Shown piece after piece: positions 25,136-38,663 of a stretch of 60,055 bases of DNA. The stretch comes from Paenibacillus allorhizosphaerae (GTDB lineage: Bacteria; Bacillota; Bacilli; Paenibacillales; NBRC-103111), in assembly GCF_910594985.1 (NCBI RefSeq), contig NZ_CAJVCE010000031.1:1-60055 (forward strand), in the 5' to 3' direction. Every line of letters begins with the position of its first letter. The first letter of the stretch is position 1. The position numbers and the translations under genes were made by a program. The notes under the pieces are model-generated. The model had not been told where the DNA came from, made no database searches, and saw only the letters and a program-made list of their open reading frames with translations.

Positions 25136-25172
25136 TCTCACATCATCGCAACGTCACAGACCAACGCTCACT

Positions 25173-25201
25173 ATTATATTAAAAAGAAATACAAAAAGCA
25201 A
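25173..25201 (-). promoter_or_regulatory. S10-spc-alpha operon promoter (sigma-A)
   Basis: TTGCTT (25196-25201) and consensus TATAAT (25173-25178) with a 17-bp spacer on the minus strand, in an AT-rich setting. It lies directly behind the tuf terminator. Confidence 0.85.
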
Positions 25202-25221
25202 GAAAAAGTTATGACATCGGC

Positions 25222-25262
25222 CTAAAAAGTTAAAAACCCTTCATCTATATAGATGAAGGGTT
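25222..25262 (-). terminator. Terminator after tuf
   Basis: A perfect 12-bp stem AACCCTTCATCT (25235-25246) / AGATGAAGGGTT (25251-25262) with loop ATAT, followed on the minus strand by TTTAACTTTTTAG. It closes the ybxF-rpsL-rpsG-fusA-tuf unit. Confidence 0.92.
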
Positions 25263-25282
25263 GCCCAAGCAGGCAAAAAAAC

Positions 25283-26473
<1,191 letters not shown>

Positions 26474-26506
26474 GGAAAGAAGCCTCCTTAAATAATCAAT
26501 TTTATA

Positions 26507-28582
26507 TTAAGCGCCTTTGTGCTTTGCCACGATTTCTTCTGCAATGGACTTAGGCACTTCTTCATAATGCGAGATTTCCATCGAGTACACGCCGCGACCT
26601 TGCGTACGGGAACGAAGTGTCGTCGAGTAGCCGAACATTTCGGAAAGAGGCACTTTCGCGCGGATAATTTGTGCGCCAAAGCGGGAATCCATACCCTCGA
26701 TCCGACCGCGGCGGGAGTTAAGGTCGCCCATAACGTCGCCCATATACTCTTCCGGAACGGTAACTTCTACTTTCATGATTGGCTCAAGCAATACCGGACG
26801 GCATTTCTCCGCTGCTGCTTTAAGCGCCATGGAACCTGCGATTTTGAACGCCATTTCACTGGAGTCGACATCGTGATAGGAACCATCCACTACGGTAGCT
26901 TTGATATCTACGAGCGGGAAGCCTGCGTATACGCCGTTCTTCATCGACTCTTCGATACCAGCTTGAATCGGAGCGACGTATTCTTTAGGAATAGCACCAC
27001 CGACGATTTTGCTCTCGAACTGGAAGCCAGTACCCGGCTCAAGAGGTTCGAATTCAACCCAGCAATGGCCATACTGACCGCGGCCACCGGATTGGCGTAC
27101 GAATTTACCTTCAACCTTCGCAGGCTGACGGAACGTTTCACGGTAAGCAACCTGTGGTTTACCCACGTTGGTTTCTACCTTGAACTCGCGAAGCATACGG
27201 TCAACGATAATCTCGAGGTGAAGCTCACCCATACCGGCGATAATCGTTTGGCCTGTTTCTTCGTCCGTGTGCGCACGGAAAGTCGGGTCTTCTTCGGACA
27301 GCTTCGCAAGCGCGATACCCATCTTGTCTTGGTCGGCTTTCGTTTTCGGCTCAACCGCAAGCTGGATTACCGGCTCAGGGAAGTTCATCGATTCGAGAAT
27401 AACCGGGTTTTTCTCATCGCACAGCGTATCGCCAGTGATCGTATCTTTCAAGCCTACGGCAGCTGCAATGTCACCGGCATACACTTCGGTGATTTCCTGA
27501 CGGCTGTTCGCATGCATTTGCAAAATACGGCCGATCCGTTCGCGCTTGCCTTTCGTTCCGTTCAATACGTACGAACCGGAGTTCAACACACCGGAGTATA
27601 CGCGGAAGAACGTAAGCTTACCAACAAACGGGTCAGTCATGATTTTGAACGCTAAAGCGGAAAACGGTTGGTCGTCGGCGGATTTGCGGACAACTTCCGT
27701 TCCGTCTTCAAGCGTACCCTTAATGTCTGGAACATCAACAGGAGAAGGAAGGTAAGCGATAACGGCATCCAACATCATTTGAACGCCTTTGTTGCGGTAA
27801 GAAGATCCGCAAACAACCGGGAAGATTTGAACCGAACATACGCCTTTGCGGAGCGCAGATTTGATTTCTTCCACAGTCAGCTCTTCGCCTTCCAGGTATT
27901 TCATCATGAGCTCCTCGTCAAGCTCGGAAACTTTCTCTACAAGCTCAAGACGAAGCTCTTCCACTTTCTCTTTGAATTCCTCAGGCACATCGGAGATGAT
28001 CGGATCTTTGCCCAAGTCGTCTTTGTAAACATATGCTTTGCGCTCAATGATGTCAATCGCGCCGACAAAATCATTCTCGGCACCGATCGGCAATTGAATC
28101 GCAACGGCATTTGCACCAAGCTTTTCACGCATCGATTGAATTACTTGCAAGTAATCCGCACCGATGATGTCCATTTTGTTAACGTAAGCAATCCGAGGAA
28201 CGCCGTAACGGTCCGCTTGTCTCCAAACCGTCTCCGACTGCGGCTCAACGCCTTCCTTCGCACTGAATACACCTACAGCTCCATCCAATACGCGCAGGGA
28301 ACGTTCAACTTCAACGGTGAAGTCAACGTGGCCCGGGGTGTCGATGATATTGATGCGGTGGCCTTTCCACTGAGCGGTCGTAGCGGCGGAAGTAATCGTA
28401 ATTCCGCGCTCCTGCTCTTGCTCCATCCAGTCCATTGTCGCAGCACCTTCGTGAACTTCACCGATTTTGTGCGTACGGCCTGTGTAGAACAAAATGCGCT
28501 CTGTCGTGGTCGTCTTACCGGCATCGATATGCGCCATGATCCCGATGTTACGCGTATCTTTTAAGGAGAACTCTCTTGCCAT
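26507..28582 (-). CDS. fusA: Elongation factor G
   Basis: A 691-residue EF-G, the translocase GTPase. Domain I motifs AHIDAGKTTTTERIL, DTPGHVDFTVEVE and NKMD are present, and the C-terminal domains III-V end GYSTTLRSRTQGRGVYSMEI. Length is that of the canonical factor rather than a fusidic-acid protection or ribosome-recycling paralogue. Located between rpsG and tuf as in the str operon. Confidence 0.98.
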   Translation of the reverse strand: MAREFSLKDTRNIGIMAHIDAGKTTTTERILFYTGRTHKIGEVHEGAATMDWMEQEQERGITITSAATTAQWKGHRINIIDTPGHVDFTVEVERSLRVLDGAVGVFSAKEGVEPQSETVWRQADRYGVPRIAYVNKMDIIGADYLQVIQSMREKLGANAVAIQLPIGAENDFVGAIDIIERKAYVYKDDLGKDPIISDVPEEFKEKVEELRLELVEKVSELDEELMMKYLEGEELTVEEIKSALRKGVCSVQIFPVVCGSSYRNKGVQMMLDAVIAYLPSPVDVPDIKGTLEDGTEVVRKSADDQPFSALAFKIMTDPFVGKLTFFRVYSGVLNSGSYVLNGTKGKRERIGRILQMHANSRQEITEVYAGDIAAAVGLKDTITGDTLCDEKNPVILESMNFPEPVIQLAVEPKTKADQDKMGIALAKLSEEDPTFRAHTDEETGQTIIAGMGELHLEIIVDRMLREFKVETNVGKPQVAYRETFRQPAKVEGKFVRQSGGRGQYGHCWVEFEPLEPGTGFQFESKIVGGAIPKEYVAPIQAGIEESMKNGVYAGFPLVDIKATVVDGSYHDVDSSEMAFKIAGSMALKAAAEKCRPVLLEPIMKVEVTVPEEYMGDVMGDLNSRRGRIEGMDSRFGAQIIRAKVPLSEMFGYSTTLRSRTQGRGVYSMEISHYEEVPKSIAEEIVAKHKGA

Positions 28583-28617
28583 CAGGTTGTCTCCTTCCTA
28601 AAAGTAGGAATAATATT

Positions 28618-29088
28618 TTACCAACGATAGTGCGCGAACGCTTTGTTGGCTTCTGCCATTTTGTGCGTGTCTTCGCGCTTCTTCACGGAAGCGCCTGTGT
28701 TGTTGCTGGCGTCGATAATCTCTTGCGCCAATCTCTCTTCCATCGTCTTCTCACCGCGAAGACGGGAATAGTTAACGAGCCAACGAAGACCTAACGTCGT
28801 GCGGCGTTCCGGTCTTACCTCTACCGGCACTTGATAGTTGGCACCCCCAACACGGCGGGCTTTAACTTCAAGAACAGGCATGATATTCTTGATTGCTGCT
28901 TCAAACACTTCCATCGGATCTTTGCCCGTACGCTCTTGAATCGTGTTAAAAGCGTTATAAAGAATCGTTTGCGCCGTTCCTCTTTTCCCATCAATCATGA
29001 TGCGGTTGATCAGACGGGTAACAAGCTTGCTATTGTAAATCGGATCTGGCAATACGTCTCTGCGAGTAACTGGACCTTTACGAGGCAT
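28618..29088 (-). CDS. rpsG: 30S ribosomal protein S7
   Basis: A 156-residue S7, nucleator of 30S head assembly. MPRKGPVTRRDVLPDPIYNS and GGANYQVPVEVRPERRTTLG are typical. Order rpsL-rpsG-fusA-tuf is conserved. Confidence 0.97.
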   Translation of the reverse strand: MPRKGPVTRRDVLPDPIYNSKLVTRLINRIMIDGKRGTAQTILYNAFNTIQERTGKDPMEVFEAAIKNIMPVLEVKARRVGGANYQVPVEVRPERRTTLGLRWLVNYSRLRGEKTMEERLAQEIIDASNNTGASVKKREDTHKMAEANKAFAHYRW

Positions 29089-29129
29089 AGTTATCCCCCT
29101 TTCTCAAAAAGTTCATACTTATTTTGATA

Positions 29130-29549
29130 TTACTTCTTCACTTTCGGACGCTTAGCGCCGTACTTGGAACGAGCTTGTTTACGGTTGTTCACGCCTGCAG
29201 TATCGAGCGCGCCACGAACGATGTGATAACGAACCCCTGGAAGGTCCTTAACACGACCGCCGCGGATCAGCACCACGCTGTGCTCTTGCAGGTTGTGTCC
29301 GATACCCGGGATGTAAGCAGTAACCTCAACACGGTTAGTCAAACGAACACGCGCATATTTACGAAGAGCGGAGTTCGGTTTCTTCGGCGTCATTGTACCT
29401 ACACGAGTACATACGCCACGTTTTTGAGGGGAGCTCAGATCCGTCGCTTCTCTTTTCAAGGCGTTGAAACCTCTTTGAAGAGCCGGGGATTTGGATTTTA
29501 CAACTTTTGCTTCGCGTCCTTTACGAACGAGTTGGTTAATTGTTGGCAT
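29130..29549 (-). CDS. rpsL: 30S ribosomal protein S12
   Basis: A 139-residue S12 at the decoding centre. The streptomycin-relevant segment reads TPKKPNSALRKYARVRL with the wild-type lysine, and GGRVKDLPGVRYH is unaltered. ATG 29547-29549 (MPTINQLVRKGR) is chosen with AAGGAGG eight bases upstream. Confidence 0.97.
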   Translation of the reverse strand: MPTINQLVRKGREAKVVKSKSPALQRGFNALKREATDLSSPQKRGVCTRVGTMTPKKPNSALRKYARVRLTNRVEVTAYIPGIGHNLQEHSVVLIRGGRVKDLPGVRYHIVRGALDTAGVNNRKQARSKYGAKRPKVKK

Positions 29550-29679
29550 TTTGGCCACCTCCTTCAAGATCATGATCCTACAATTTCAAGCCCACAGATC
29601 CAGGCGAATCGTAAATGAACAAAGGAAAAGCTTTTGCCTTCGAACTCCATGCATTTTCTCAGACAAAAACGGATTCGTT

Positions 29680-29931
29680 CTATTCATTCACTACGGCAGC
29701 CATGGCGGCGCCTACTTCAATACCACACGCTTTACCTAGCAGTTTCATAGAGTCCACGTATGTTACTTTAACCCCCATTTTCTTGCAGAGGTTAACCATT
29801 TTTATCGTAATTCGCGGATCTGCATCTTTGGCAACGAAGACTTCCGAGGCAATTCCTTGCTCGACGGTTCTTGTCGCATGTTTCGTGCCGATTGTTATTT
29901 TGGCAGCCTGCTTCACTTTATCATAAGACAT
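29680..29931 (-). CDS. ybxF: L7Ae-family kink-turn RNA-binding protein (YbxF)
   Basis: An 83-residue L7Ae/L30e/Gadd45-fold protein with GTKHATRTVEQGIASEVFVA and LLGKACGIEVGAAMAAVV. Bacillus YbxF binds kink-turn RNAs and associates with ribosomes in growing cells; its precise role is unclear. ATG 29929-29931 follows GGAGG by nine bases. It heads the str operon and has its own promoter. Confidence 0.9.
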   Translation of the reverse strand: MSYDKVKQAAKITIGTKHATRTVEQGIASEVFVAKDADPRITIKMVNLCKKMGVKVTYVDSMKLLGKACGIEVGAAMAAVVNE

Positions 29932-29984
29932 GAACCATATCCTCCAAAGAGACAGGTGTTTCTTATAAAATGGCACACTACGAT

Positions 29985-30013
29985 ATATTAGCACCTCGGC
30001 CATACCATGTCAA
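29985..30013 (-). promoter_or_regulatory. Promoter of the ybxF-rpsL-rpsG-fusA-tuf operon
   Basis: TTGACA (30008-30013) and TAATAT (29985-29990) with a 17-bp spacer on the minus strand, about 50 bases before ybxF. Confidence 0.85.
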
Positions 30014-30025
30014 GGATAGGCGCTC

Positions 30026-30062
30026 GCCTTCAAAAACTTTTTTTCATATCGTTTTTGAAGGC
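30026..30062. repeat. Inverted repeat between rpoC and ybxF
   Basis: Perfect 12-bp arms GCCTTCAAAAAC (30026-30037) and GTTTTTGAAGGC (30051-30062) with a 13-base T-rich loop. On the minus strand it is followed by GAGCGCC, not a T run. It lies 20 bases after the rpoC stop, so it may be an atypical terminator or an mRNA 3'-end structure. Confidence 0.7.
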
Positions 30063-30081
30063 AAGCCCACATAACCTCGTA

Positions 30082-33000
30082 TTATTCTACAGTGACCGCT
30101 TCGGCTTCATTCAACAACTCATCCTGCTCTTCCGCGTTCGGGTCCGTAATTCGGATATTCCGGTATCTCGACATGCCCGTACCGGCCGGTATGAGCTTGC
30201 CGATAATGACGTTCTCTTTCAAACCGAGCAGTTGGTCGACTTTGCCCTTGATTGCGGCATCGGTCAGAACGCGTGTCGTTTCCTGGAACGATGCGGCAGA
30301 CAGGAACGAGTCGGTTTCCAAAGACGCTTTTGTAATACCGAGAAGGACCGGTTTGGCAACCGCCGGCTCTTCGCCTGCAAACAGCGCAACTTTATTCGCT
30401 TCCTCGTACTCGTGAATATCGACGAACGATCCCGGCAGCAGCGTCGTATTCCCCGCATCGACGATACGGATTTTACGCAGCATCTGGCGAATCATTACCT
30501 CGATGTGCTTGTCATTGATCTCAACGCCCTGATTTCGATACACGCGCTGGACTTCCTGCAGAATGTAGTTTTGCACCCCGCGGATCCCTTTGATGCGCAG
30601 CATCTCTTTCGGGTCGATCGAGCCTTCGGTTAACTCGTCGCCCGCTTCGACCGTTTGATTCACGGTAACGCGAATACGCGAGCCGTAAGGCATGGTGTAC
30701 ACTTTCGATTCCGCTTCTCCCTGTACTTCAATCTCGCGGCGGTCTTTCGCTTCGCGAATTTCCTTAACTACCCCGTCGATCTCAGTAATCGTCGCCTGCC
30801 CTTTCGGGTTCCGAGCTTCGAAAAGTTCTTGAATCCGCGGCAAACCTTGCGTAATATCGTCACCCGCAACGCCTCCGGTATGGAACGTACGCATGGTGAG
30901 CTGCGTTCCCGGTTCACCGATAGACTGAGCTGCGATAATACCGACAGCTTCGCCGATTTCAACGTACTGGCCTGTCGCCAGGTTGCGCCCGTAGCATTTT
31001 TTGCAAACGCCATGACGGGAACGGCAGCTGAGAACGGAGCGAATCTGAATTTTCTCAATACCGGCTTCAATTATCCGATCGGCAATAGGTGATTCGATCA
31101 ATCCATTGCGGGGTACGATAACTTCGCCGGATTTCGGATCGCGTATCGTTTCAAAGGAATAACGCCCTTCGATACGATCGTACAGATCCTCGATCACTTC
31201 TTTACCGTCCTGAATTCTGCTGACAATGAAGCCTTTATCGGTACCGCAATCTTCATCGCGTACGATAACATCCTGCGCCACATCGACGAGACGTCTGGTC
31301 AAATAACCCGAGTCCGCCGTCCGGAGCGCCGTATCCGCAAGACCTTTCCGCGCACCGTGCGTGGAAATGAAGTATTCCAATACCGTGAGGCCTTCGCGGA
31401 AGTTCGACTTGATCGGCAGCTCGTAAATCCGTCCGGTCGGCGTCGCCATAAGTCCGCGCATCCCGCCGAGCTGGGTGATCTGCGATTTGTTACCGCGCGC
31501 TTTCGATTCAACCATCATGTTGATGGAGTTGTACTTGTCAAGCGACTTCATCAGTACTTCCGTGATTTCGTCTTTCGCCTTGCTCCAGATCGAGATGACA
31601 CGGTCATAACGTTCGTCATCCGTAATCAAACCGCGGCGATATTGGTTGGTTACGACATTGACCTTATCTTCCGACTCGCGAAGAATTTCATCCTTCTCTT
31701 TCGGAACGGTCACGTCGGCAACGGCAACCGTAATACCTGCGCGCGTCGAATACGTAAAGCCGAGCTGTTTGATATCATCCAAAATAACAGAGGTGCGCAT
31801 CGTTTGGTAACGACGGAAGCATTCTCCGATGATCGAGCCGAGGTAGTCTTTGCCGACGGCTTTCGTCTCCGGGAGTTCTTCCATCTTGCCGCGGATGTCT
31901 CCGCCTTTGCCAAATACGAAATAGTTATCCGAAATACCGTTCAACAGGTTCGCTTTGGTTGCCTCGTTGATGAATGGGAAATCCGCCGGGTAAATTTCGT
32001 TGAAAATAATTTTACCGATGGACGTAATGAGCACCGCTTCTTGCTGTTCCGGCGTAAAGCTCGTTTTGTTAAGCGCTTTGGCCGGAATCGCAACGCGTGC
32101 ATGCAAGGAAGCATCTCCTCTGTGATAGAGCGATACAGCCTCGGATACGGTACGCAAAATCGTTCCTGCGCCTTTGGCGCGCTTGTTGTCCGTCGTCAAA
32201 TAGAAGCTGCCGAGTACCATATCCTGCGAAGGTGTAACGACTGGTTTGCCGTCCTTCGGGTTCAGGATATTGCCGGAGGCCAGCATCAGAACGCGCGCTT
32301 CCGCTTGCGCCTCTGCCGACAGCGGCACGTGAACGGCCATCTGGTCACCGTCGAAGTCGGCGTTATATGCCGTACATACGAGCGGATGCAGCTTGATAGC
32401 GCGCCCTTCGACCAAGATCGGTTCGAATGCCTGGATCCCTAGTCTGTGCAGCGTAGGGGCACGGTTCAGCAGTACCGGATGCTCCCTGATAACTTCTTCA
32501 AGCACATCCCATACTTCCGGGCTGACGCGTTCCACTTTGCGCTTCGCGCTCTTGATGTTGTGGGCAAGCCCTTTATTCACAAGCTCTTTCATGACGAATG
32601 GCTTGAACAGCTCAAGCGCCATTTCTTTCGGCAGACCGCATTGATACATCTTCAGGTTCGGTCCGACGACGATAACGGAACGTCCGGAATAGTCAACCCG
32701 TTTGCCCAGCAAGTTTTGACGGAAACGGCCTTGCTTCCCTTTCAGCATGTGGCTGAGCGATTTGAGCGGACGGTTGCCCGGTCCGGTAACCGGACGGCCG
32801 CGGCGGCCGTTGTCGATCAGGGCGTCAACTGCTTCTTGCAGCATCCGCTTCTCGTTCTGCACGATGATATCCGGCGCACCGAGATCAAGCAGTCTTTTCA
32901 GACGGTTGTTCCGGTTGATCACGCGGCGGTACAAATCGTTCAAGTCAGACGTGGCGAAACGGCCGCCGTCCAGCTGAACCATCGGACGAAGTTCCGGCGG

Positions 33001-33702
33001 GATGACCGGCAATACATCCAGTACCATCCACTCCGGCATATTTTTCGAATTACGGAATGCTTCCATGACTTCCAGACGTTTAATCGCCCGGTTGCGGCGT
33101 TGGCCCTGAGCGGTTTTAAGCTCATCCTTCAGCATATCGACTTCTTTCTCGATGTCGATGTCCTGAAGCAGCTTTTTGACCGCTTCCGCACCCATGCCGG
33201 CTTGAAACGCATAGCCGTACTTTTCTCTGTAGCTGCGGTATTCCTTCTCGGAGAGCAGCTGCTTTTTCTCAAGCGGCGTATCCCCAGGGTCGGTCACGAC
33301 ATAAGATGCAAAATAAATGATCTCTTCAAGGGAACGCGGAGACATATCGAGCGCAAGGCCCATCCGACTCGGAATCCCTTTGAAATACCAGATATGCGAT
33401 ACCGGCGCGGCCAATTCAATATGGCCCATGCGCTCGCGGCGCACTTTTTGCCGGGTTACTTCAACGCCGCAGCGATCGCAAACCACGCCTTTGTAACGAA
33501 CGCGCTTATACTTACCGCAATGGCACTCCCAGTCTTTGGTCGGCCCGAAGATTTTTTCGCAGAACAATCCTTCCTTTTCAGGTTTAAGCGTCCTGTAGTT
33601 GATCGTTTCGGGCTTCTTTACTTCGCCGCGGGACCAGGAACGGATTTTATCCGGTGAAGCCAGGCCGATCTTCATATACTCGAAATTGTTGACGTCTATC
33701 AA
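30082..33702 (-). CDS. rpoC: RNA polymerase beta' subunit
   Basis: A 1206-residue beta' subunit. Zinc site 1 (CHCGKYKRVRYKGVVCDRC, about 60-78), the catalytic NADFDGD (about 450) that chelates active-site magnesium, the trigger loop region and zinc site 2 (CRSRHGVCKKCYG, near 890) are all present. It lacks the large Gram-negative insertion. The start is TTG 33700-33702 (then IDVNNFEYMKIG), with GGAGGAGGG seven bases upstream; the ATG at 33741 precedes that site. It follows rpoB after 108 bases. Confidence 0.97.
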   Translation of the reverse strand: MIDVNNFEYMKIGLASPDKIRSWSRGEVKKPETINYRTLKPEKEGLFCEKIFGPTKDWECHCGKYKRVRYKGVVCDRCGVEVTRQKVRRERMGHIELAAPVSHIWYFKGIPSRMGLALDMSPRSLEEIIYFASYVVTDPGDTPLEKKQLLSEKEYRSYREKYGYAFQAGMGAEAVKKLLQDIDIEKEVDMLKDELKTAQGQRRNRAIKRLEVMEAFRNSKNMPEWMVLDVLPVIPPELRPMVQLDGGRFATSDLNDLYRRVINRNNRLKRLLDLGAPDIIVQNEKRMLQEAVDALIDNGRRGRPVTGPGNRPLKSLSHMLKGKQGRFRQNLLGKRVDYSGRSVIVVGPNLKMYQCGLPKEMALELFKPFVMKELVNKGLAHNIKSAKRKVERVSPEVWDVLEEVIREHPVLLNRAPTLHRLGIQAFEPILVEGRAIKLHPLVCTAYNADFDGDQMAVHVPLSAEAQAEARVLMLASGNILNPKDGKPVVTPSQDMVLGSFYLTTDNKRAKGAGTILRTVSEAVSLYHRGDASLHARVAIPAKALNKTSFTPEQQEAVLITSIGKIIFNEIYPADFPFINEATKANLLNGISDNYFVFGKGGDIRGKMEELPETKAVGKDYLGSIIGECFRRYQTMRTSVILDDIKQLGFTYSTRAGITVAVADVTVPKEKDEILRESEDKVNVVTNQYRRGLITDDERYDRVISIWSKAKDEITEVLMKSLDKYNSINMMVESKARGNKSQITQLGGMRGLMATPTGRIYELPIKSNFREGLTVLEYFISTHGARKGLADTALRTADSGYLTRRLVDVAQDVIVRDEDCGTDKGFIVSRIQDGKEVIEDLYDRIEGRYSFETIRDPKSGEVIVPRNGLIESPIADRIIEAGIEKIQIRSVLSCRSRHGVCKKCYGRNLATGQYVEIGEAVGIIAAQSIGEPGTQLTMRTFHTGGVAGDDITQGLPRIQELFEARNPKGQATITEIDGVVKEIREAKDRREIEVQGEAESKVYTMPYGSRIRVTVNQTVEAGDELTEGSIDPKEMLRIKGIRGVQNYILQEVQRVYRNQGVEINDKHIEVMIRQMLRKIRIVDAGNTTLLPGSFVDIHEYEEANKVALFAGEEPAVAKPVLLGITKASLETDSFLSAASFQETTRVLTDAAIKGKVDQLLGLKENVIIGKLIPAGTGMSRYRNIRITDPNAEEQDELLNEAEAVTVE

Positions 33703-33810
33703 GGAGCAACCCTCCTCCAACTTTTGTGGAACGTATTGCACCCGAACGGATGCGTGATGCTTGTGGTGCGTGCTATAGTGCCCACGACAAACGACTAACG
33801 CAAAAGTTTA

Positions 33811-37347
<3,537 letters not shown>

Positions 37348-37645
37348 CTTAGATTCACCCCTCATGTCTACTCAATAGAACAAAATAAAAGCCTCTTGGG
37401 AAGCCTTCTCGAGTAAATATTGCCCGAAGTTGGAACTTCTTTAGGAAGCTTCTAATTACTGAAATGAGAATTGGAGACTTTCCTTTCACTTTCCACATTT
37501 TTCCTCATACCATGTAGGTTTTACCTAAAATTTAAACATTATACGTCGAATGTTATAATTTTATACACTACATGCAGGAAAAATATTTCTTGACATTTTA
37601 GCCAACTAAAGACATATATCCCAATCATAATGCTGACATTTTATA
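37348..37645 (-). other. rpoB 5' leader (about 290 nt untranslated)
   Basis: AT-rich leader between the rpoB promoter and start codon. It contains AACATT-cgacgtat-AATGTT (about 37535-37554), GAAGT-tcca-ACTTC near 37425-37440 and a direct repeat AGGCTT shortly before the gene. No T-run hairpin or known r-protein leader is recognised, and no coding region is seen. Confidence 0.5.
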
Positions 37646-37674
37646 ATAATACCACAGATAAAATATCAAGTCAA
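37646..37674 (-). promoter_or_regulatory. rpoB-rpoC promoter (sigma-A)
   Basis: TTGACT (37669-37674) and TATTAT (37646-37651) with a 17-bp spacer on the minus strand, in a strongly AT-rich stretch, 12 bases downstream of a large inverted repeat. Confidence 0.8.
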
Positions 37675-37686
37675 CATTTTTTCCTA

Positions 37687-37745
37687 CGGCGGAATATATC
37701 GGTTAGTCACGACATTCCGAAGCCGCTAAGCGATATATTCCGCCG
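37687..37745. repeat. Large inverted repeat upstream of the rpoB promoter
   Basis: Perfect 15-bp arms CGGCGGAATATATCG (37687-37701) and its complement (37731-37745), with a 29-base centre that adds a TTAG/CTAA pair. It begins 13 bases after the stop of the methyltransferase gene. No T run follows on either strand, which separates it from the many textbook terminators in this window. Confidence 0.85.
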
Positions 37746-37757
37746 CAAGACTGCTTT

Positions 37758-38354
37758 CTACTTCGTCGCTTTCAAAATCCAATAACCTTTATCTCGCTCC
37801 ACTTCCACCACTTCGGAAAACAGAGACTCCAGTTTTTTCACAGCCGATGGGGCTCCCTGCTTTTTCTGAATGACAATCCACAGCGCGCCTCCCGGAACGA
37901 GCACCTCATGCGCCTGTTCAAAAATGCGATGGACCGTCTCCTTTCCCGCACGAATCGGCGGGTTGGTGAGTACAGCGTCAAATGTACGGCCCGTTACCTG
38001 CTCGAGAAGATCGCTTTGCAAAATTTCAACATTCGTGATCTGATTGCGCTTCGCATTATGCTTCGCCAGCTCAATCGCCCTCTCGTTGATGTCAACCATC
38101 GTAACCATACCTTTTCCTGCAAGCACCGCCGCAGCAAGACCGATCGGCCCGTAGCCGCAGCCTACGTCGAGCACTCTGGCCTGATCCGGCAGACTTACCG
38201 TCTCTATGAGCAGCTTCGACCCGTAGTCGATCCCTCGCTTGGAGAAGACGCCGGCGTCGGTGGTAAATGTAAATGTACGACCGATCATGGTTTCTTCAAT
38301 CGTATGCTGATCGTGGGCCGTACTCGGTTTTTGAGAATAATAATGCTCCGACAC
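37758..38354 (-). CDS. Class I SAM-dependent methyltransferase, RsmC-like (YbxB type)
   Basis: A 198-residue Rossmann methyltransferase with motif I VLDVGCGYGPIG (about 60-71), acidic MVDINERAI and the N6/N2-type catalytic NPPIRAGK. NPPxRxGK is typical of small RsmC/RlmG-like rRNA guanine methyltransferases, so an rRNA substrate is likely but not proven. The start is GTG 38352-38354 with AGGAGG ten bases upstream. The position between rplL and rpoB equals ybxB of B. subtilis. The gap to rplL holds a four-copy repeat array. Confidence 0.88.
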   Translation of the reverse strand: MSEHYYSQKPSTAHDQHTIEETMIGRTFTFTTDAGVFSKRGIDYGSKLLIETVSLPDQARVLDVGCGYGPIGLAAAVLAGKGMVTMVDINERAIELAKHNAKRNQITNVEILQSDLLEQVTGRTFDAVLTNPPIRAGKETVHRIFEQAHEVLVPGGALWIVIQKKQGAPSAVKKLESLFSEVVEVERDKGYWILKATK

Positions 38355-38372
38355 GTAGCATCACCCTCCTAT

Positions 38373-38562
38373 GTTGACAACTGAGATCGTCTAAACGGAT
38401 CTAACAGTTGCAACGTTTGTTGACAACTGAGATCATCGAAACTGATCTAACGATTGCAACGTTGTTGACAACTGAGATCATCGAGACCGATCTAACAATT
38501 GCAACGTTGTTGACAACTGAGATCATCGAAACCGATCTAACAATTGCAACGTTTGTTGACAA
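38373..38562. repeat. Tandem hairpin repeat array A (four units, 45-46 bp)
   Basis: Units beginning TGACAAC start at 38375, 38421, 38466 and 38511 on the plus strand, each ending in TTGCAAC, with a truncated fifth start at 38557. In the transcribed minus strand each folds as GTTG, CAATTG-type and AGATC arms against GATCT, CAGTTG and CAAC: about 15 bp with small bulges and a 9-base loop. The array fills most of the gap between the rplL terminator and the methyltransferase gene. No promoter is evident. Confidence 0.9.
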
Positions 38563-38599
38563 AAGAGACCGGCCCAAATCGACCTGTCCGCCGCAGGTT

Positions 38600-38643
38600 T
38601 ATCGAAAAGGAAAACCCCTTGAAGAGTCGCCTCTGCAAGGGGT
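38600..38643 (-). terminator. Terminator after rplL
   Basis: ACCCCTTG (38614-38621) pairs with CAAGGGGT (38636-38643), extended inside by AGAG/CTCT, and is followed on the minus strand by TTTCCTTTTC. It lies 20 bases after the rplL stop and should limit read-through to the methyltransferase and rpoB. Confidence 0.85.
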
Positions 38644-38663
38644 GCTTAACACGCAAGTCCGTA

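Noticed and set aside
37381..37445. Attenuator at the end of the rpoB leader
   Set aside because: The AGGCTT copies are direct repeats, not complementary, and no stem with a T run forms.
37591..37620. Plus-strand TTGACA in the rpoB leader as an antisense promoter
   Set aside because: At proper spacing the -10 is poor; chance TTGACA is likely in such AT-rich DNA.
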